A DNA stretch of 38,241 nt from an uncultured Planctomycetota bacterium (GTDB taxonomy: Bacteria; Planctomycetota; Planctomycetia; Pirellulales; Thermoguttaceae): positions 1 to 38,241 of the forward strand of contig CADBQY010000063.1 in the NCBI GenBank assembly GCA_902796885.1, given 5' to 3'. Each line of letters opens with the position of its first letter. Position 1 is the first letter of the stretch. Of this stretch, positions 8,915 to 18,211 are shown piece by piece. The notes below the pieces were generated by a model. The model saw only the letters and a list, made by a program, of their open reading frames with translations. It was not told the DNA's origin and did not search any database. A program made the position numbers and the translations under genes.

Positions 8915-8954
8915 ACGGGACGCGCGTCGAAAGAGGAGCGCGTCCCGTTTTTTT
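8915..8954 (+). terminator. Rho-independent terminator after the lipoprotein gene
   Basis: A perfect 11-bp stem (ACGGGACGCGC at 8915-8925 with GCGCGTCCCGT at 8938-8948), a 12-base loop and a run of seven Ts (8948-8954). It lies 21 bases after the stop codon. Confidence 0.93.
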
Positions 8955-9013
8955 ACGCCGTCTTTCGATTTTCTGAAAAACTTTCCCTTTTTTCCCATCT
9001 TTTTTAACCCCTC

Positions 9014-9042
9014 TCGACATCCTTCCGAAATTTTAGTAAGAT
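9014..9042 (+). promoter_or_regulatory. Promoter upstream of the TPR protein gene
   Basis: TCGACA (9014-9019) and TAAGAT (9037-9042) have a 17-base spacer. Transcription would start near 9049, giving a leader of about 50 bases to the start codon at 9100. Confidence 0.6.
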
Positions 9043-9099
9043 AGAGGGGAGGAATTATCGTCCGATGAACCCAAATTCACAACATTTAAGGGAATGTCT

Positions 9100-11784
9100 A
9101 TGACTCTTCGGCTCCGGCGAGGCGGCTTTTTCCTGAGGCGGACCGGCAAGGTCGGTCTGTCTCTGTTGGGGGTCTTTCTCTTCCTTTCCGCCGCAGGGCT
9201 TACCCCTCTTCTCCCACGCGCCGAGACGGCGGGGAGCCTTTACGCTCAATCCGAGCAGTCTCAGTACCAGTCGGCCTACAACCTTTATCTTCAGGCGGCG
9301 GCGCTTCCGGCAAACAGTCCTCAAAAAACACAGTCGTGGAACAACGTCATCGACGCCTTTGAAGATTTCATCAAACGGTACCCGCGGTCGGCAAAACGAA
9401 ACGACGCGGAACTCTTCCTGGGGTACGCCTACCTGATGAGAAGCGGCTACGTCGACGCCGCCGACGGCGTCAAAGGGCGCGACCATCTCAACTACGTCAT
9501 TCAGCAGGGGAAACGGGGCCGGAACGAGGACGTCTACCGCAAAGCCCTTTTGCAGTACGCGTACTCCTATTTCAGCCTCCTGGACTACCGTAACGCGATC
9601 CCGAGTCTTGAAAAATTTATCGCCGAGTTTCCGAACAGCGAAGACCTTCAATACGCCTACTACTACGCCGGGGTGAGCGAGGCGAACGTCGGCCACTACG
9701 CCAAGGCGCAGGAATACTTCCAGACCTGTATCAACCGTTTCCCGAACGGGGCGCGGCGCGACGTTTGCCTCATCGAACAGGCGGCCGCCGACGGCCGGGC
9801 GGGGAACTACGCCCGCGCCGACCAGGAGTTCAACCGCCTGGCGATGGATTCGAGTTATCCCTACGCCAAACGCGCTTCGATTCAGCGCGCCTACTTAAAA
9901 GTTCTGCAGGAAGATTACGAAGGGGCGATCCGGCTGATGGATCAGTTCATCCGCTCCTATGAAAACGACTCGGCCAACAGCGCCCTGATTCAGGAGGCGC
10001 TCGGTTACGAAGCCTTCTGCTATCTGCGGCTCAACCGCTACGAAGACGGCCTTCGCGCGATCGCGCAAATCGAACAGCGCAACGCGAGCCTCTCGCCCCA
10101 GGTCGCGTATCTCAAAATCCAGCTACTGACCAAACTCGGCCGCTTCGACGAGGCGTTCGCCCTCCTGCGGCAGATTCAGTTCTCGGTGCTGAGCCTCGCC
10201 AATTCGGACACGATCCCCTACTACGACTCGACGATCCGCCTCGGCGCCGGCGACTACGACTACGCCATTCGGGAAATACTCGGATTCGCGGATATTTCGC
10301 CGAGCAGTTCGAACGCGAACCAGTACGAGATCCACTACTTCGACGCCAATCGCGGAAACAAAGCCGGAAAACTCTCGCCGCAAGACTACGTGAACGCCTG
10401 CGGAAACCTGATTCTCGCCTACGCCAGCCGGTACGGCAAGACGCGCAACCCCCAGGACGACGCCAATCAGCAGGCGGTTTTTCAGGCGGTTTACCGTTAC
10501 GCTTCGAGCCAGTCCGACCCGGTGCTGATGAAGATCGTCGAACGGATCGACCGCGACCGGCAGGACGCCATTTACAAACCGATCGGCGCGGCGTACGCCA
10601 ACCGCAACGCGCAGGGGGCTCCCGGCGCCGCGCCCCAGATCGCGAGCAACACGCCGGTGCCGGGTGGCGGCGTCCAGCCGAATTTGTACAACCCGTCCGG
10701 TTCGTATATCGGGTCCGGCGGCGGCGCGTACCCGCCCTCGCAGAACCTTCCGTCGGCGAATCTTTCGCCGGTTCAGCCGCAGCCCGCGCCGGGAAATCAG
10801 TTAGCGCCGAGTTCCGGGCAGGTCGCGCAAAATCCGGCCCCTCAAAATCAGCCCGCGCAAAATCAAGGCCAGGCGAACCCGGCCCCGCAAAATCAGGCCG
10901 CGCAAAATCAGACGCAAACCGGCGCCGGACAGACGCAGACGGCCGAAAACACCCCGGCGAAACCGGCCGAAGACGCCAAGAAGCCGAAGCTGACCGAAGA
11001 CGACGCGAAGGCGATGTTCAAAAAAGCGACCGCCTTCTACGAGGGAAACCACCTCGACGACGCCAACAACGAGCTTCTGAACCTCATGACCGCCTCGGAA
11101 ACCCTCTGGACCGACTACCCCCGTCTGGCCGCCGCCGCGGCGCTGCTGCGCGCGAACATCCTCTTTGAATTAAAAGAGTACGACGAGGGACAGACCGTCT
11201 GCGATCTGCTCATTAAGATGGCGCCCAACTCGCCCGAAGCGGTCGATGCGTGTTACTTCTGCGCCTACCGCGCCGACTACTACGGGAAAAACGCCAAAGC
11301 GATCGAGTATCTTCAGACCGCGGTCAATTCGCCACACGACGGTCATTTCAACACCGAATGCTACTATCTCCTGGCGTGGAACGAGTGGGAGCGGAAGAAC
11401 ACCAACTTGGCCGAAAAGTACTTCGCGAAGATCTTCCGCGACTATCCGACCAGTCCCTATTGGAGCAACGCCGCCTGGGCTTACGCCGAGATCAAATACC
11501 AAGACCGCGAATACGTGGCGGCGGAAAAGATCGTCAACGAAGCTCTCACCGCCGGCGCCGACGAGGCGATCATCGACCGGCTTCTCCTTCTGAAAGGGGA
11601 ACTGGCTCTCAAGAGCCGCGACTTCGTCAAAGCGCGAATCGCCTACCTGACGATCATCCGCGAGTATCCGCAAAGCTCCTGCCGCCGCACCGCGCTGAAC
11701 CGGATGCAGAACATTCAGGAGCTGAGCGAAGACTACTGCGACGCCGCCGAGACCGCCGCCGCGCCGGACAAGGCGAGCGGCTGA
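9100..11784 (+). CDS. Secreted tetratricopeptide-repeat protein with a Gln/Asn/Pro-rich hinge
   Basis: The ATG at 9100 is chosen over the one at 9094, because AAGGGA (9088-9093) abuts the earlier ATG but sits 6 bases before this one. The roughly 894-residue product has an arginine-rich N-terminus and a hydrophobic segment (about 17-35) that looks like an export signal, with a likely cleavage near LYAQ. Two arrays of TPR-like helical repeats (about 50-450 and 640-870), rich in A, Y and patterns such as AIPSLEKFIAEFPNSEDLQY, resemble the BamD/YbgF type. They flank a low-complexity linker (about 510-625) with repeated PAQNQ and PQNQ. Such proteins usually scaffold envelope complexes. The M16 peptidase gene follows 36 bases later, so the pair may work together in the periplasm. 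The exact role is unknown. Confidence 0.82.
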   Translation: MTLRLRRGGFFLRRTGKVGLSLLGVFLFLSAAGLTPLLPRAETAGSLYAQSEQSQYQSAYNLYLQAAALPANSPQKTQSWNNVIDAFEDFIKRYPRSAKRNDAELFLGYAYLMRSGYVDAADGVKGRDHLNYVIQQGKRGRNEDVYRKALLQYAYSYFSLLDYRNAIPSLEKFIAEFPNSEDLQYAYYYAGVSEANVGHYAKAQEYFQTCINRFPNGARRDVCLIEQAAADGRAGNYARADQEFNRLAMDSSYPYAKRASIQRAYLKVLQEDYEGAIRLMDQFIRSYENDSANSALIQEALGYEAFCYLRLNRYEDGLRAIAQIEQRNASLSPQVAYLKIQLLTKLGRFDEAFALLRQIQFSVLSLANSDTIPYYDSTIRLGAGDYDYAIREILGFADISPSSSNANQYEIHYFDANRGNKAGKLSPQDYVNACGNLILAYASRYGKTRNPQDDANQQAVFQAVYRYASSQSDPVLMKIVERIDRDRQDAIYKPIGAAYANRNAQGAPGAAPQIASNTPVPGGGVQPNLYNPSGSYIGSGGGAYPPSQNLPSANLSPVQPQPAPGNQLAPSSGQVAQNPAPQNQPAQNQGQANPAPQNQAAQNQTQTGAGQTQTAENTPAKPAEDAKKPKLTEDDAKAMFKKATAFYEGNHLDDANNELLNLMTASETLWTDYPRLAAAAALLRANILFELKEYDEGQTVCDLLIKMAPNSPEAVDACYFCAYRADYYGKNAKAIEYLQTAVNSPHDGHFNTECYYLLAWNEWERKNTNLAEKYFAKIFRDYPTSPYWSNAAWAYAEIKYQDREYVAAEKIVNEALTAGADEAIIDRLLLLKGELALKSRDFVKARIAYLTIIREYPQSSCRRTALNRMQNIQELSEDYCDAAETAAAPDKASG
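10810..10925 (+). repeat. Short tandem repeat within the TPR protein gene
   Basis: Degenerate copies of a roughly 15-base unit (GCCCGCGCAAAATCA and close variants) encode repeated PAQNQ-like pentapeptides in the linker. In-frame length change by slippage would leave both TPR arrays intact. Confidence 0.6.
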
Positions 11785-11820
11785 AATTGACAGACCCTTT
11801 TTTGATGACAGGACGTCGCA

Positions 11821-14538
11821 ATGAAGGTTCCCTTCCCGTTTGATCGTTCATACGGCCGGCTCGGAGGCCGCTCGGCCTTTTCACGGTCGGTCGTCCGTAG
11901 TTTTTTCACGGTCGGACTCCTTCTTTTTCTCGTTTTCCCGCTTCCGGCGCAGGACGATTCCGGTTCGGCTCCGCTTCGCGTGGTGAACAGGACGGTCTAT
12001 CCCCGAGGCGTCACTCTCCACGAGTTTTCAAACGGTCTGACTCTCTTTGTATGTCAAAACGAGACGAATCTGGCGACCGTGCGCGCCTATATCAAGAACA
12101 CCGGAAGCGTCTACGAAGGGGAACGTCTGGGAAGCGGGATCAGCCACCTGACCGAACACGCCGTCTGCGGCGGGGCGACCGCGCGGCATTCGGAGGACGA
12201 AATACGCCGCGCGTTGGAACGGCTCGGCGGCGGATTCAACGCGTCGACGTCGAAAGAGCTCACCTCGTTTTTCATCGACTGCACCGCCGAGACGGTTCCC
12301 GACGCTCTGGAACTGATCGCCGAATGGCTGACGCGCGCCGAACTCTCCCCCGAAACGGTCGAACGCGAAAAACGGGTCATCCTCCGCGAACTGGCCGACG
12401 CCGAAGAAGACCCGGACCGCGCCGAATCGGATATTCTGCTCAAAACCCTATACCGAACCCATCCGTTTCGACATCCGGCGGGCGGATATTCCGATCTGTT
12501 CGTCCGTCTCTCGCGCGACGAGGTGAAGTCGTTTTACGACGAACGCTACACGCCGAACAACACCGTTCTTTTTGTGGCCGGAAACGTCGACGAAGAAGAG
12601 ATCCTCTCGCGGGTCGCGGCGATCTATCGCGATATCCCCCGCGGAAGGGAATTCGAACCGACCCTCTTCGGCGAACCGACGCAGATCGCGCCGCGCGAAG
12701 CCGGACGCGAAATGGACGTGAAGCTGTTCCGGCTCGTTCTGGCCTGGCCGACCGTCCGGCTCGACGACCCCGACGCCTGCGCGCTCGACGTTCTGGGAAC
12801 CCTCCTGACCGGCGGCGCGGCGGGAAGACTCCCGCGGAAACTTAAAGAGGAAAAACAGCTCGGTTTCTCGTATGCCGCGCAGTCGTTCGCTCCCGTTTCG
12901 ACACCAGGATTTTTCGCGATCCGGGCCGAGACGCGCCCCGAAGAGGCCGACGCCGCGCGCGTTGCGATTCTCGATCAGATCCGCCTTCTCGCCGAACAAG
13001 GCGTCTCGGACGAAGAACTGGCCCGCGCCAAAAAGATCGCCGAATCGGCGTTCCTCCGCTCCCGCGAGAGAATCTCCGACGCCGCCGACTCCTGCGTGAT
13101 GAACTACATTTTCACCGGGAACCCCGACTTTGACCAAATCTATTTGGAGTCGCTTCGAAAGGTCTCTTCCGCCGACGTCGTCCGCGTGACGGGCAATTAC
13201 CTCCGCCCCGAAAGACAGAACACGATTCTCGTTTCGCCGCCGGGGAAAGCTCCCGAGGCGGTCCGATCCGACAGGGCGGAAAGCGATTCGGAAATCCTTG
13301 GGTTTAACGCTCAGGAGAACGGTCTGCGCCTGTTGGTCAAACGCGCCTCAAAACTCCCTCTGGTCACGGTGCAGGTCACGATGCTCGGCGGATCTCTCGT
13401 CGAAAAAGAGTCGACCGCCGGAACCTGCGCCCTTCTGGCCGATCTTCTCGCGCGCGGAACCGCGTCGCGTTCCAAAACCGAGCTTGAAGATTACTTTGAC
13501 GCAATCGGAGGCGAGTTCGCCTTCTATTCGGGACGAAACGCCCTTTGCGGCGAAATGACCGTTCTGAAAGAGGACTTTCAAGAAGCGTTTCCCCTCTTCG
13601 CCGATATGATTCTCCATCCGGCGTTTTCAGAATCGGAGTTTCAAAAGGCTCAAAAGAATCAGCTCGACAAGATCCTTGCGATCGAATCGAGTCCGGCCGG
13701 ACAGCTCTTTTCTCTCTTCTCCGATTCCCTTCCCCCCGCCACTCCGTACCACCTGAGGATCGACGGAACCGCCGAGTCCGTTCAGAATATCCGGCTCGAC
13801 GACCTGCGCCGGACGCACCGCCGCCTCCTTTCGCCGGGACGAATGACCGTCGCGATTTTCGGAGACATCGATCCGCAGGCCGCGGCGCGAACCGCCAAAC
13901 AGCTCTTTGCCGAACTTCCCGCGGAAGGGGAGGGCGGCTCGGTTTCGTTCGACCGCGACAATCGGTTCGTCCGTCCGCCCGACGAACACCGCCGGATCGG
14001 CGCTCCCGTCGGGATGGGAATTCTCGCCTGGCCTTCGGTCAGCGTCGGCGACCGGAGAGAATACGCCGCGCTCACCATACTCAAGACGGCCCTGGGCGGA
14101 TACGGTTCCCCCGGAGGACGTCTCTTTCACAGACTCCGCGACGAGGGGCTCGTCTACAGCCTTAGCGTACAACAGCTGACCGGCCCGGCCCCCGGCTACT
14201 TTTACGTTCTGTTCGAATCGGCGCCCGAAAACGTCACCCGAATCTTCGAACGGATCGAGGAGGAGGTCGAACGGCTGAAAGGAGGGGATCTCTCCGAAGA
14301 GGAACTGGCGCGGATCAAAGACGAAATCGTCGCCTGCCGGCCCCGCGATCTCGAAACGCCCGCCGACCAGGCGCGGCAAGCCTCGCTCGACGACCTGTTC
14401 GGGCTCGGTTACAACTACGAACAGGGATTCATTCAGCGAATCGGCGCCGTCACACGCGACGAGGTTCTCGCCGCGGCGCGGAAATACCTTGTCCGTCCGG
14501 CGAGAATTTCGGTCAGCGACCGGGACGAACGCCCGTAG
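11821..14538 (+). CDS. M16-family (insulinase/pitrilysin-type) zinc metallopeptidase
   Basis: M16 peptidases cleave short unfolded peptides inside a clamshell chamber. The product has 905 residues, preceded by AGGA at 11810-11813. A hydrophobic segment (about 28-44) ending LPAQ looks like an export signal, so it probably acts in the periplasm. The inverted zinc motif HLTEH is at 109-113, and the distal metal-ligand glutamate E190 (in RVILRELADAEEDPD) lies at the usual separation of about 76 residues. A second M16-like half follows (from about 490, with GGSLVEKESTAGTCALLADL) and lacks HxxEH, as in the active-plus-inactive two-domain members of the family. The gene lies 36 bases after the TPR gene, probably co-transcribed, and converges on the minus-strand methyltransferase with only 21 bases between them. 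The natural substrate is unknown. Confidence 0.92.
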   Translation: MKVPFPFDRSYGRLGGRSAFSRSVVRSFFTVGLLLFLVFPLPAQDDSGSAPLRVVNRTVYPRGVTLHEFSNGLTLFVCQNETNLATVRAYIKNTGSVYEGERLGSGISHLTEHAVCGGATARHSEDEIRRALERLGGGFNASTSKELTSFFIDCTAETVPDALELIAEWLTRAELSPETVEREKRVILRELADAEEDPDRAESDILLKTLYRTHPFRHPAGGYSDLFVRLSRDEVKSFYDERYTPNNTVLFVAGNVDEEEILSRVAAIYRDIPRGREFEPTLFGEPTQIAPREAGREMDVKLFRLVLAWPTVRLDDPDACALDVLGTLLTGGAAGRLPRKLKEEKQLGFSYAAQSFAPVSTPGFFAIRAETRPEEADAARVAILDQIRLLAEQGVSDEELARAKKIAESAFLRSRERISDAADSCVMNYIFTGNPDFDQIYLESLRKVSSADVVRVTGNYLRPERQNTILVSPPGKAPEAVRSDRAESDSEILGFNAQENGLRLLVKRASKLPLVTVQVTMLGGSLVEKESTAGTCALLADLLARGTASRSKTELEDYFDAIGGEFAFYSGRNALCGEMTVLKEDFQEAFPLFADMILHPAFSESEFQKAQKNQLDKILAIESSPAGQLFSLFSDSLPPATPYHLRIDGTAESVQNIRLDDLRRTHRRLLSPGRMTVAIFGDIDPQAAARTAKQLFAELPAEGEGGSVSFDRDNRFVRPPDEHRRIGAPVGMGILAWPSVSVGDRREYAALTILKTALGGYGSPGGRLFHRLRDEGLVYSLSVQQLTGPAPGYFYVLFESAPENVTRIFERIEEEVERLKGGDLSEEELARIKDEIVACRPRDLETPADQARQASLDDLFGLGYNYEQGFIQRIGAVTRDEVLAAARKYLVRPARISVSDRDERP

Positions 14539-14559
14539 CGCGGCGCGCCGTTCGAAAAA

Positions 14560-15492
14560 TCAGGACGGACAAAAAGAATCCCGCCGTCGGTCGAGAAGTT
14601 TTCGGAGTTCGCGGATAAACGCCGGCGTCACGCCGCAGCATCCGCCCACAAACGCCGCTCCCGCCTCGGCCAACTCGGCCGCGTCGGCGGCGAACCCTTC
14701 GGCCGACGCGTCGTAGAAAAGACGATCGCCGACGCGCCGCGGAAGCCCCGCGCTCGGTTTCATCCAGATCGGCCGATCGCACGCCGCTCGAAACCGGCGG
14801 CAGAGCGAAAGGAATCCGCGCGTTCCCGCGCCGCAGTTTGCGCCGACGATATCCGCGCCGGCGTCGAGCATAACGCGAACCGCGTCTTCCGGAACGACGC
14901 CGCCGATCGTCCGGCCGGACTCCTTTCCGGTGCCGAACGTCATACAGGCGGCGACCGGAAGCGCCGTAGTTTTGGCGGCGGCGACCGCCTCGTACAGTTC
15001 CGACGGATCGGTCATCGTCTCGACGACCAATCCGTCGACGCCGGCGTCGGCGAGCGCTTGGGCCTGCTCGGCGAACGCGCCGCGCCATTCCCGGCGCGCC
15101 TCCTCCCCGTTCGCCGGACCGGTTCCGGAGGGACCGATCGACCCGAAGACGAGCGCGTCGCGCCCCGCCGCCGCGCGGGCGATCTGCGCGGCGCGGCGGT
15201 TCACGCGGACGGCTTGGTCGGCCGCGCCGTAACACGCAAGCCGGAGCCGATTCGCGCCGAAACTGTTCGTCAGGACGACGCCGCTCCCGGCGGCGACGAA
15301 GCGCGTGTGTATACGCTGAACCTCGTCGGGAAAGGTCAGATTCCACAGGTCGGCGGATTCCCCCCCGCGGAGACCCGCCAGGCGAAGTTGCGAGCCGATT
15401 CCCCCGTCGAGAAGCAAAGGTCCGTTTTGAAGCCAACCGGCAATTTTTTCGTTCATCGGGACGGCAAGGCTCTTTCGCGGCAAAGAAGTCAC
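14560..15492 (-). CDS. Homocysteine S-methyltransferase-family protein (stand-alone domain)
   Basis: Enzymes of this family transfer a methyl group to homocysteine using a zinc ion held by three cysteines. Those are visible here as GANCG and GGCCG in the second half, and the N-terminal LLLDGGIGSQL matches the family start. At 310 residues it is a lone barrel without folate or cobalamin domains, like MmuM or betaine-homocysteine methyltransferase, so the methyl donor is not evident. The GTG start at 15492 overlaps the stop of ispD (GTGA); an in-frame ATG at 15456 is an alternative but has no clear ribosome-binding site. It is the last gene of the minus-strand operon. It is also a paralogue of the N-terminal half of the operon's first gene, so the operon encodes two related methyltransferase barrels. 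Confidence 0.87.
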   Translation of the reverse strand: MTSLPRKSLAVPMNEKIAGWLQNGPLLLDGGIGSQLRLAGLRGGESADLWNLTFPDEVQRIHTRFVAAGSGVVLTNSFGANRLRLACYGAADQAVRVNRRAAQIARAAAGRDALVFGSIGPSGTGPANGEEARREWRGAFAEQAQALADAGVDGLVVETMTDPSELYEAVAAAKTTALPVAACMTFGTGKESGRTIGGVVPEDAVRVMLDAGADIVGANCGAGTRGFLSLCRRFRAACDRPIWMKPSAGLPRRVGDRLFYDASAEGFAADAAELAEAGAAFVGGCCGVTPAFIRELRKLLDRRRDSFCPS

Positions 15493-16235
15493 ACTTTTCG
15501 GTTCCGGGACAAACCGTTTTCGAGGAGTTTCAAAAGAAGCTCGGCCAGCGACAGGTCGAGGAGAGTCGTGATCTTGAGGTTCGTCCGTTCCCCTTCGACC
15601 AGACGGGGCTTGACGCCCATCGCTTCGAGGAGCCCGGCGTCATCGGTCGGCAGACTTTGCGCGTCGCGGCAGGCAACCGCTTCGCGATAGAGACGCGCCT
15701 CGAAGACCTGCGGGGTCTGGGCTTCCCAAAGCCCGTCGCGCGGCACGGTCTCTTCGATCACGGGAGGATTCCCCGCTTCGGTCAGGCTCCTTTTGACGGT
15801 GCCGACGATCGGCACGGCGGGAATCGCCGCGCGCGACTCGACCGCGGCGCGAAAAACCGCGTCGATGGTCTCGTTAGTCACACAAGGACGCGCGGCGTCG
15901 TGAACGGCCACGTAGTCGGCCCGCGGCGAGACCGCGGCGAGACCGTTTTCCACCGAAAGACTCCGTTCGGTCCCTCCGGAAACCACCTCGACGCCAAGAC
16001 GTTCCAGGTCACTTCGGAAGTGATTTCGGATATTCACGACATCTTCGGGCGAGGCGACCAGGACGATCTGGATCACGTCGGGGCGGCGGGCGAACTTTTC
16101 GGCGGACCAGAGCCAGACGGCTTTCCCGGCAAGCGGAACAAAAGGTTTCTTTTCGCGAAACGACGCGGCGGGCCGGTCGGCGCTAAAACGCGTCCCCTGT
16201 CCGGCGGCGGCGATGATGACTGCGAATTTCGGCAT
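15489..16235 (-). CDS. ispD: 2-C-methyl-D-erythritol 4-phosphate cytidylyltransferase
   Basis: IspD couples CTP to 2-C-methyl-D-erythritol 4-phosphate in the non-mevalonate isoprenoid pathway in the cytoplasm. The N-terminal nucleotide-binding loop AVIIAAAGQGTRF, the GGTERSLSVENGL motif, VHDAARP, the TDDAGLLEA region and the C-terminal EGERTNLKITTLLDL all match the family, and the length of about 248 residues is normal. I place the start at the ATG at 16235, which has GGAG 8 bases upstream and gives the usual short lead-in MPKFAVII. A GTG at 16244 that overlaps the preceding stop is an alternative. The gene is sandwiched between two homocysteine-methyltransferase-type genes in one operon, with no obvious metabolic link to them. 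Confidence 0.95.
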   Translation of the reverse strand: MPKFAVIIAAAGQGTRFSADRPAASFREKKPFVPLAGKAVWLWSAEKFARRPDVIQIVLVASPEDVVNIRNHFRSDLERLGVEVVSGGTERSLSVENGLAAVSPRADYVAVHDAARPCVTNETIDAVFRAAVESRAAIPAVPIVGTVKRSLTEAGNPPVIEETVPRDGLWEAQTPQVFEARLYREAVACRDAQSLPTDDAGLLEAMGVKPRLVEGERTNLKITTLLDLSLAELLLKLLENGLSRNRKV

Positions 16236-16240
16236 CCTCG

Positions 16241-18094
16241 TCACTCCGACATCACTTCCATCGAAATCTCGACCCTGCCGAACGGCGCGCTCACCTGCAC
16301 GCCCCCCACCCGCGAACGGATCCGCTCGATCGCCTCGCGGGCGATCTCAATCCCGACTTTCATCTGATCCTCTTTCGAACCGGCCGACACCGTTTCCATT
16401 CGGCGCATCACGGTATCGGGAATCACCACGCCGGGAACCTCGTTCCCCATAAAAACCGCGTTGCGGTAATTCGTCAGGGGCCAGACGCCGGCGATGACCG
16501 GAATCGGCACATCGCCGATCTCGTCGAAAAAGCGCAAAAGCGCGTCCGGATCGAAGACCGGCTGAGTGATGGCAAAGTGCGCCCCCGCCTCGACCTTACG
16601 GCGAAATCGGTCGATCTCGCGCGGCCGATTAAGCGACGTCGGGTCGAGACCGACCCCAATCACCGCGTCGGTCGGCGGATCGATCGCGCCGCCCCCCAGG
16701 TCGATCCCCCGGTTCAGTCGCGTCTGAAGTTCGCACAAACCGATCGCGTCGGTGTCGAAGACGCCGGTCGCGTTGGGATAGTTCCCCAGCTTCGGAGGAT
16801 CGCCGGTGATGAAGAGAATGTTTCTGATTTTGTAAAGCGCGCACGCCAACAGCTCCGACTGCATTCCGATCAGATTCCGGTCGCGGCAGCAGAAATGAAG
16901 AATCGGTTCCAGCCCGACTTCGTTCAGGATCCGTTCGGCGACCGCCACATTCGATATACGCGCCGATGCGCGCGGGCCGTCGGGAATATTCACCGCGTCG
17001 ACCCCGAATTCGGCTAAACGCCGGACTTTGGCCGTCGTCTGTTCCAGGTCGTAGCCGCTCGGAGGAATCAGCTCGACGGTACGAATCCACTCGCGGCGGG
17101 CGAGTTTTTCGGCGAGTTTCGTCCGGCCGGCCAGGGGGGATTCGTCGCGTGCGGGAACCGCCGGTTCGCCGTAGGAGACCGCTTGCGCGCTCTGACTCCT
17201 GGCCAGGGGGCGCACCATCTTGGCGATTTCGGCGATATGCTCGGCGGTCGTTCCGCAACAGCCGCCGATTCCGACGACGCCCAGACCGAGATACTCCATC
17301 GCGTACGTGGCGATATACTCGGGCGAGCAATAATAGAGCTGCCGTCCTTCGAACGGTTTGGGATATCCCGCGTTCGGCTGAACGACCAGGGGAAATTCGG
17401 TGATCTTCATCGCCACTTCGACCGCCGGGAGCATCTCGGCCGGGTCGCGTCCGCAGTTCAGCCCGGCGGCAAACGGAGCGCGGGGCGCGGCTTCAAGAAC
17501 GGCGAAGAGGATTCGGAGTTTTTCGGCGAGTTCCTCGTCGCGCTGAGGGGGGACGAACGAGAGCATATAAGGGATATCCCCTCCGCCGCGCCGAATCGCG
17601 CCGAGCGCGGCCGCCGCCTGCTGGGGCGTGTGGATCGTCTCGAAAAGAATAAAATCGACGCCTCCCTCCCGAAGGGCGGTCACCTGTTCGGCGAGAATCG
17701 CGGCGGCTTCGGAAGGGGAGTACTCGTTCCCGTCGTCGGGGATCGGTCCGACCGAACCGGCGACCAGCGCCGTCGAACGGCGCGTTGCCCGGTCGGGCTG
17801 AACCGCCACGCTCCGAGCCAGGGCCGCGCCGCTTTTGTTAATTTCGACGGTCTTCTCGGCAAGGGCGTACTTTTCGAGTCCGGCCCGATTCGCCCCGAAC
17901 GTGTTGGTGGTGATCACGTCGGCGCCGGCGTTGACATAAGACTGATGGATCCGGCGGATCAACTGAGGCATCGAGAGGTTCAGCTCGTCGAAGCAACGGT
18001 TGGTAAAGATGTGGTTCCGATAGATTTCGGTTCCCATCCCTCCGTCGAAGATCAAGACCCCTTTTTGGAAGGGATTAAATTCGGATTCCCCCAT
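16241..18094 (-). CDS. Bifunctional homocysteine S-methyltransferase / 5,10-methylenetetrahydrofolate reductase (YitJ-like)
   Basis: The 617-residue protein joins two enzymes of the methionine branch. The N-terminal barrel (about 1-300) starts GVLIFDGGMGTEIYRN and carries the zinc cysteines in GLNCGRDP and GGCCGTT. The C-terminal half (about 325-612) is a MetF-type flavoprotein, with RTVELIPPSGYDLEQT, FITGDPPKLGNYP and GAHFAITQPVFDPDALLRF. The arrangement matches Bacillus YitJ-type proteins. No cobalamin domain is present, so it is not full-length MetH, and the folate-to-homocysteine methyl step may need another protein. It is the first gene of a minus-strand operon with ispD and a second methyltransferase gene. 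Its leader has a good promoter and perfect inverted repeats, so regulation by a repressor or by RNA structure is plausible. Confidence 0.92.
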   Translation of the reverse strand: MGESEFNPFQKGVLIFDGGMGTEIYRNHIFTNRCFDELNLSMPQLIRRIHQSYVNAGADVITTNTFGANRAGLEKYALAEKTVEINKSGAALARSVAVQPDRATRRSTALVAGSVGPIPDDGNEYSPSEAAAILAEQVTALREGGVDFILFETIHTPQQAAAALGAIRRGGGDIPYMLSFVPPQRDEELAEKLRILFAVLEAAPRAPFAAGLNCGRDPAEMLPAVEVAMKITEFPLVVQPNAGYPKPFEGRQLYYCSPEYIATYAMEYLGLGVVGIGGCCGTTAEHIAEIAKMVRPLARSQSAQAVSYGEPAVPARDESPLAGRTKLAEKLARREWIRTVELIPPSGYDLEQTTAKVRRLAEFGVDAVNIPDGPRASARISNVAVAERILNEVGLEPILHFCCRDRNLIGMQSELLACALYKIRNILFITGDPPKLGNYPNATGVFDTDAIGLCELQTRLNRGIDLGGGAIDPPTDAVIGVGLDPTSLNRPREIDRFRRKVEAGAHFAITQPVFDPDALLRFFDEIGDVPIPVIAGVWPLTNYRNAVFMGNEVPGVVIPDTVMRRMETVSAGSKEDQMKVGIEIAREAIERIRSRVGGVQVSAPFGRVEISMEVMSE

Positions 18095-18124
18095 TTGCCG
18101 GTAAACCTTTGTTCTCTATGGGGT

Positions 18125-18210
18125 TTGTCGGGAATTACGGCGGAACAACCGCCCACCCGGAAACTGCATAATTGAAGCCGATGACCCGAATCGCTTCGAA
18201 TCATCGGCTT
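18125..18210 (-). promoter_or_regulatory. Structured leader / candidate operator of the methyltransferase-MTHFR operon
   Basis: Two inverted repeats lie between the promoter and the ATG at 18094. The first is a perfect 10-bp pair, AAGCCGATGA at 18175-18184 and TCATCGGCTT at 18201-18210, starting just downstream of the -10 box across the predicted transcription start. The second is CCCG...GGCGG type: CCGCC (18149-18153) with GGCGG (18139-18143) and outer CCCG (18156-18159) with CGGG (18129-18132). The first looks more like a protein operator, because half of it may not be transcribed. I cannot match the leader to a known riboswitch class. Confidence 0.5.
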
Positions 18211-18211
18211 A

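Noticed and set aside
18095..18210. Known SAM, SAH, cobalamin or THF riboswitch upstream of the methyltransferase-MTHFR gene
   Set aside because: I could not match the leader to the conserved cores of these classes as I know them, so only a structured leader or operator is reported.
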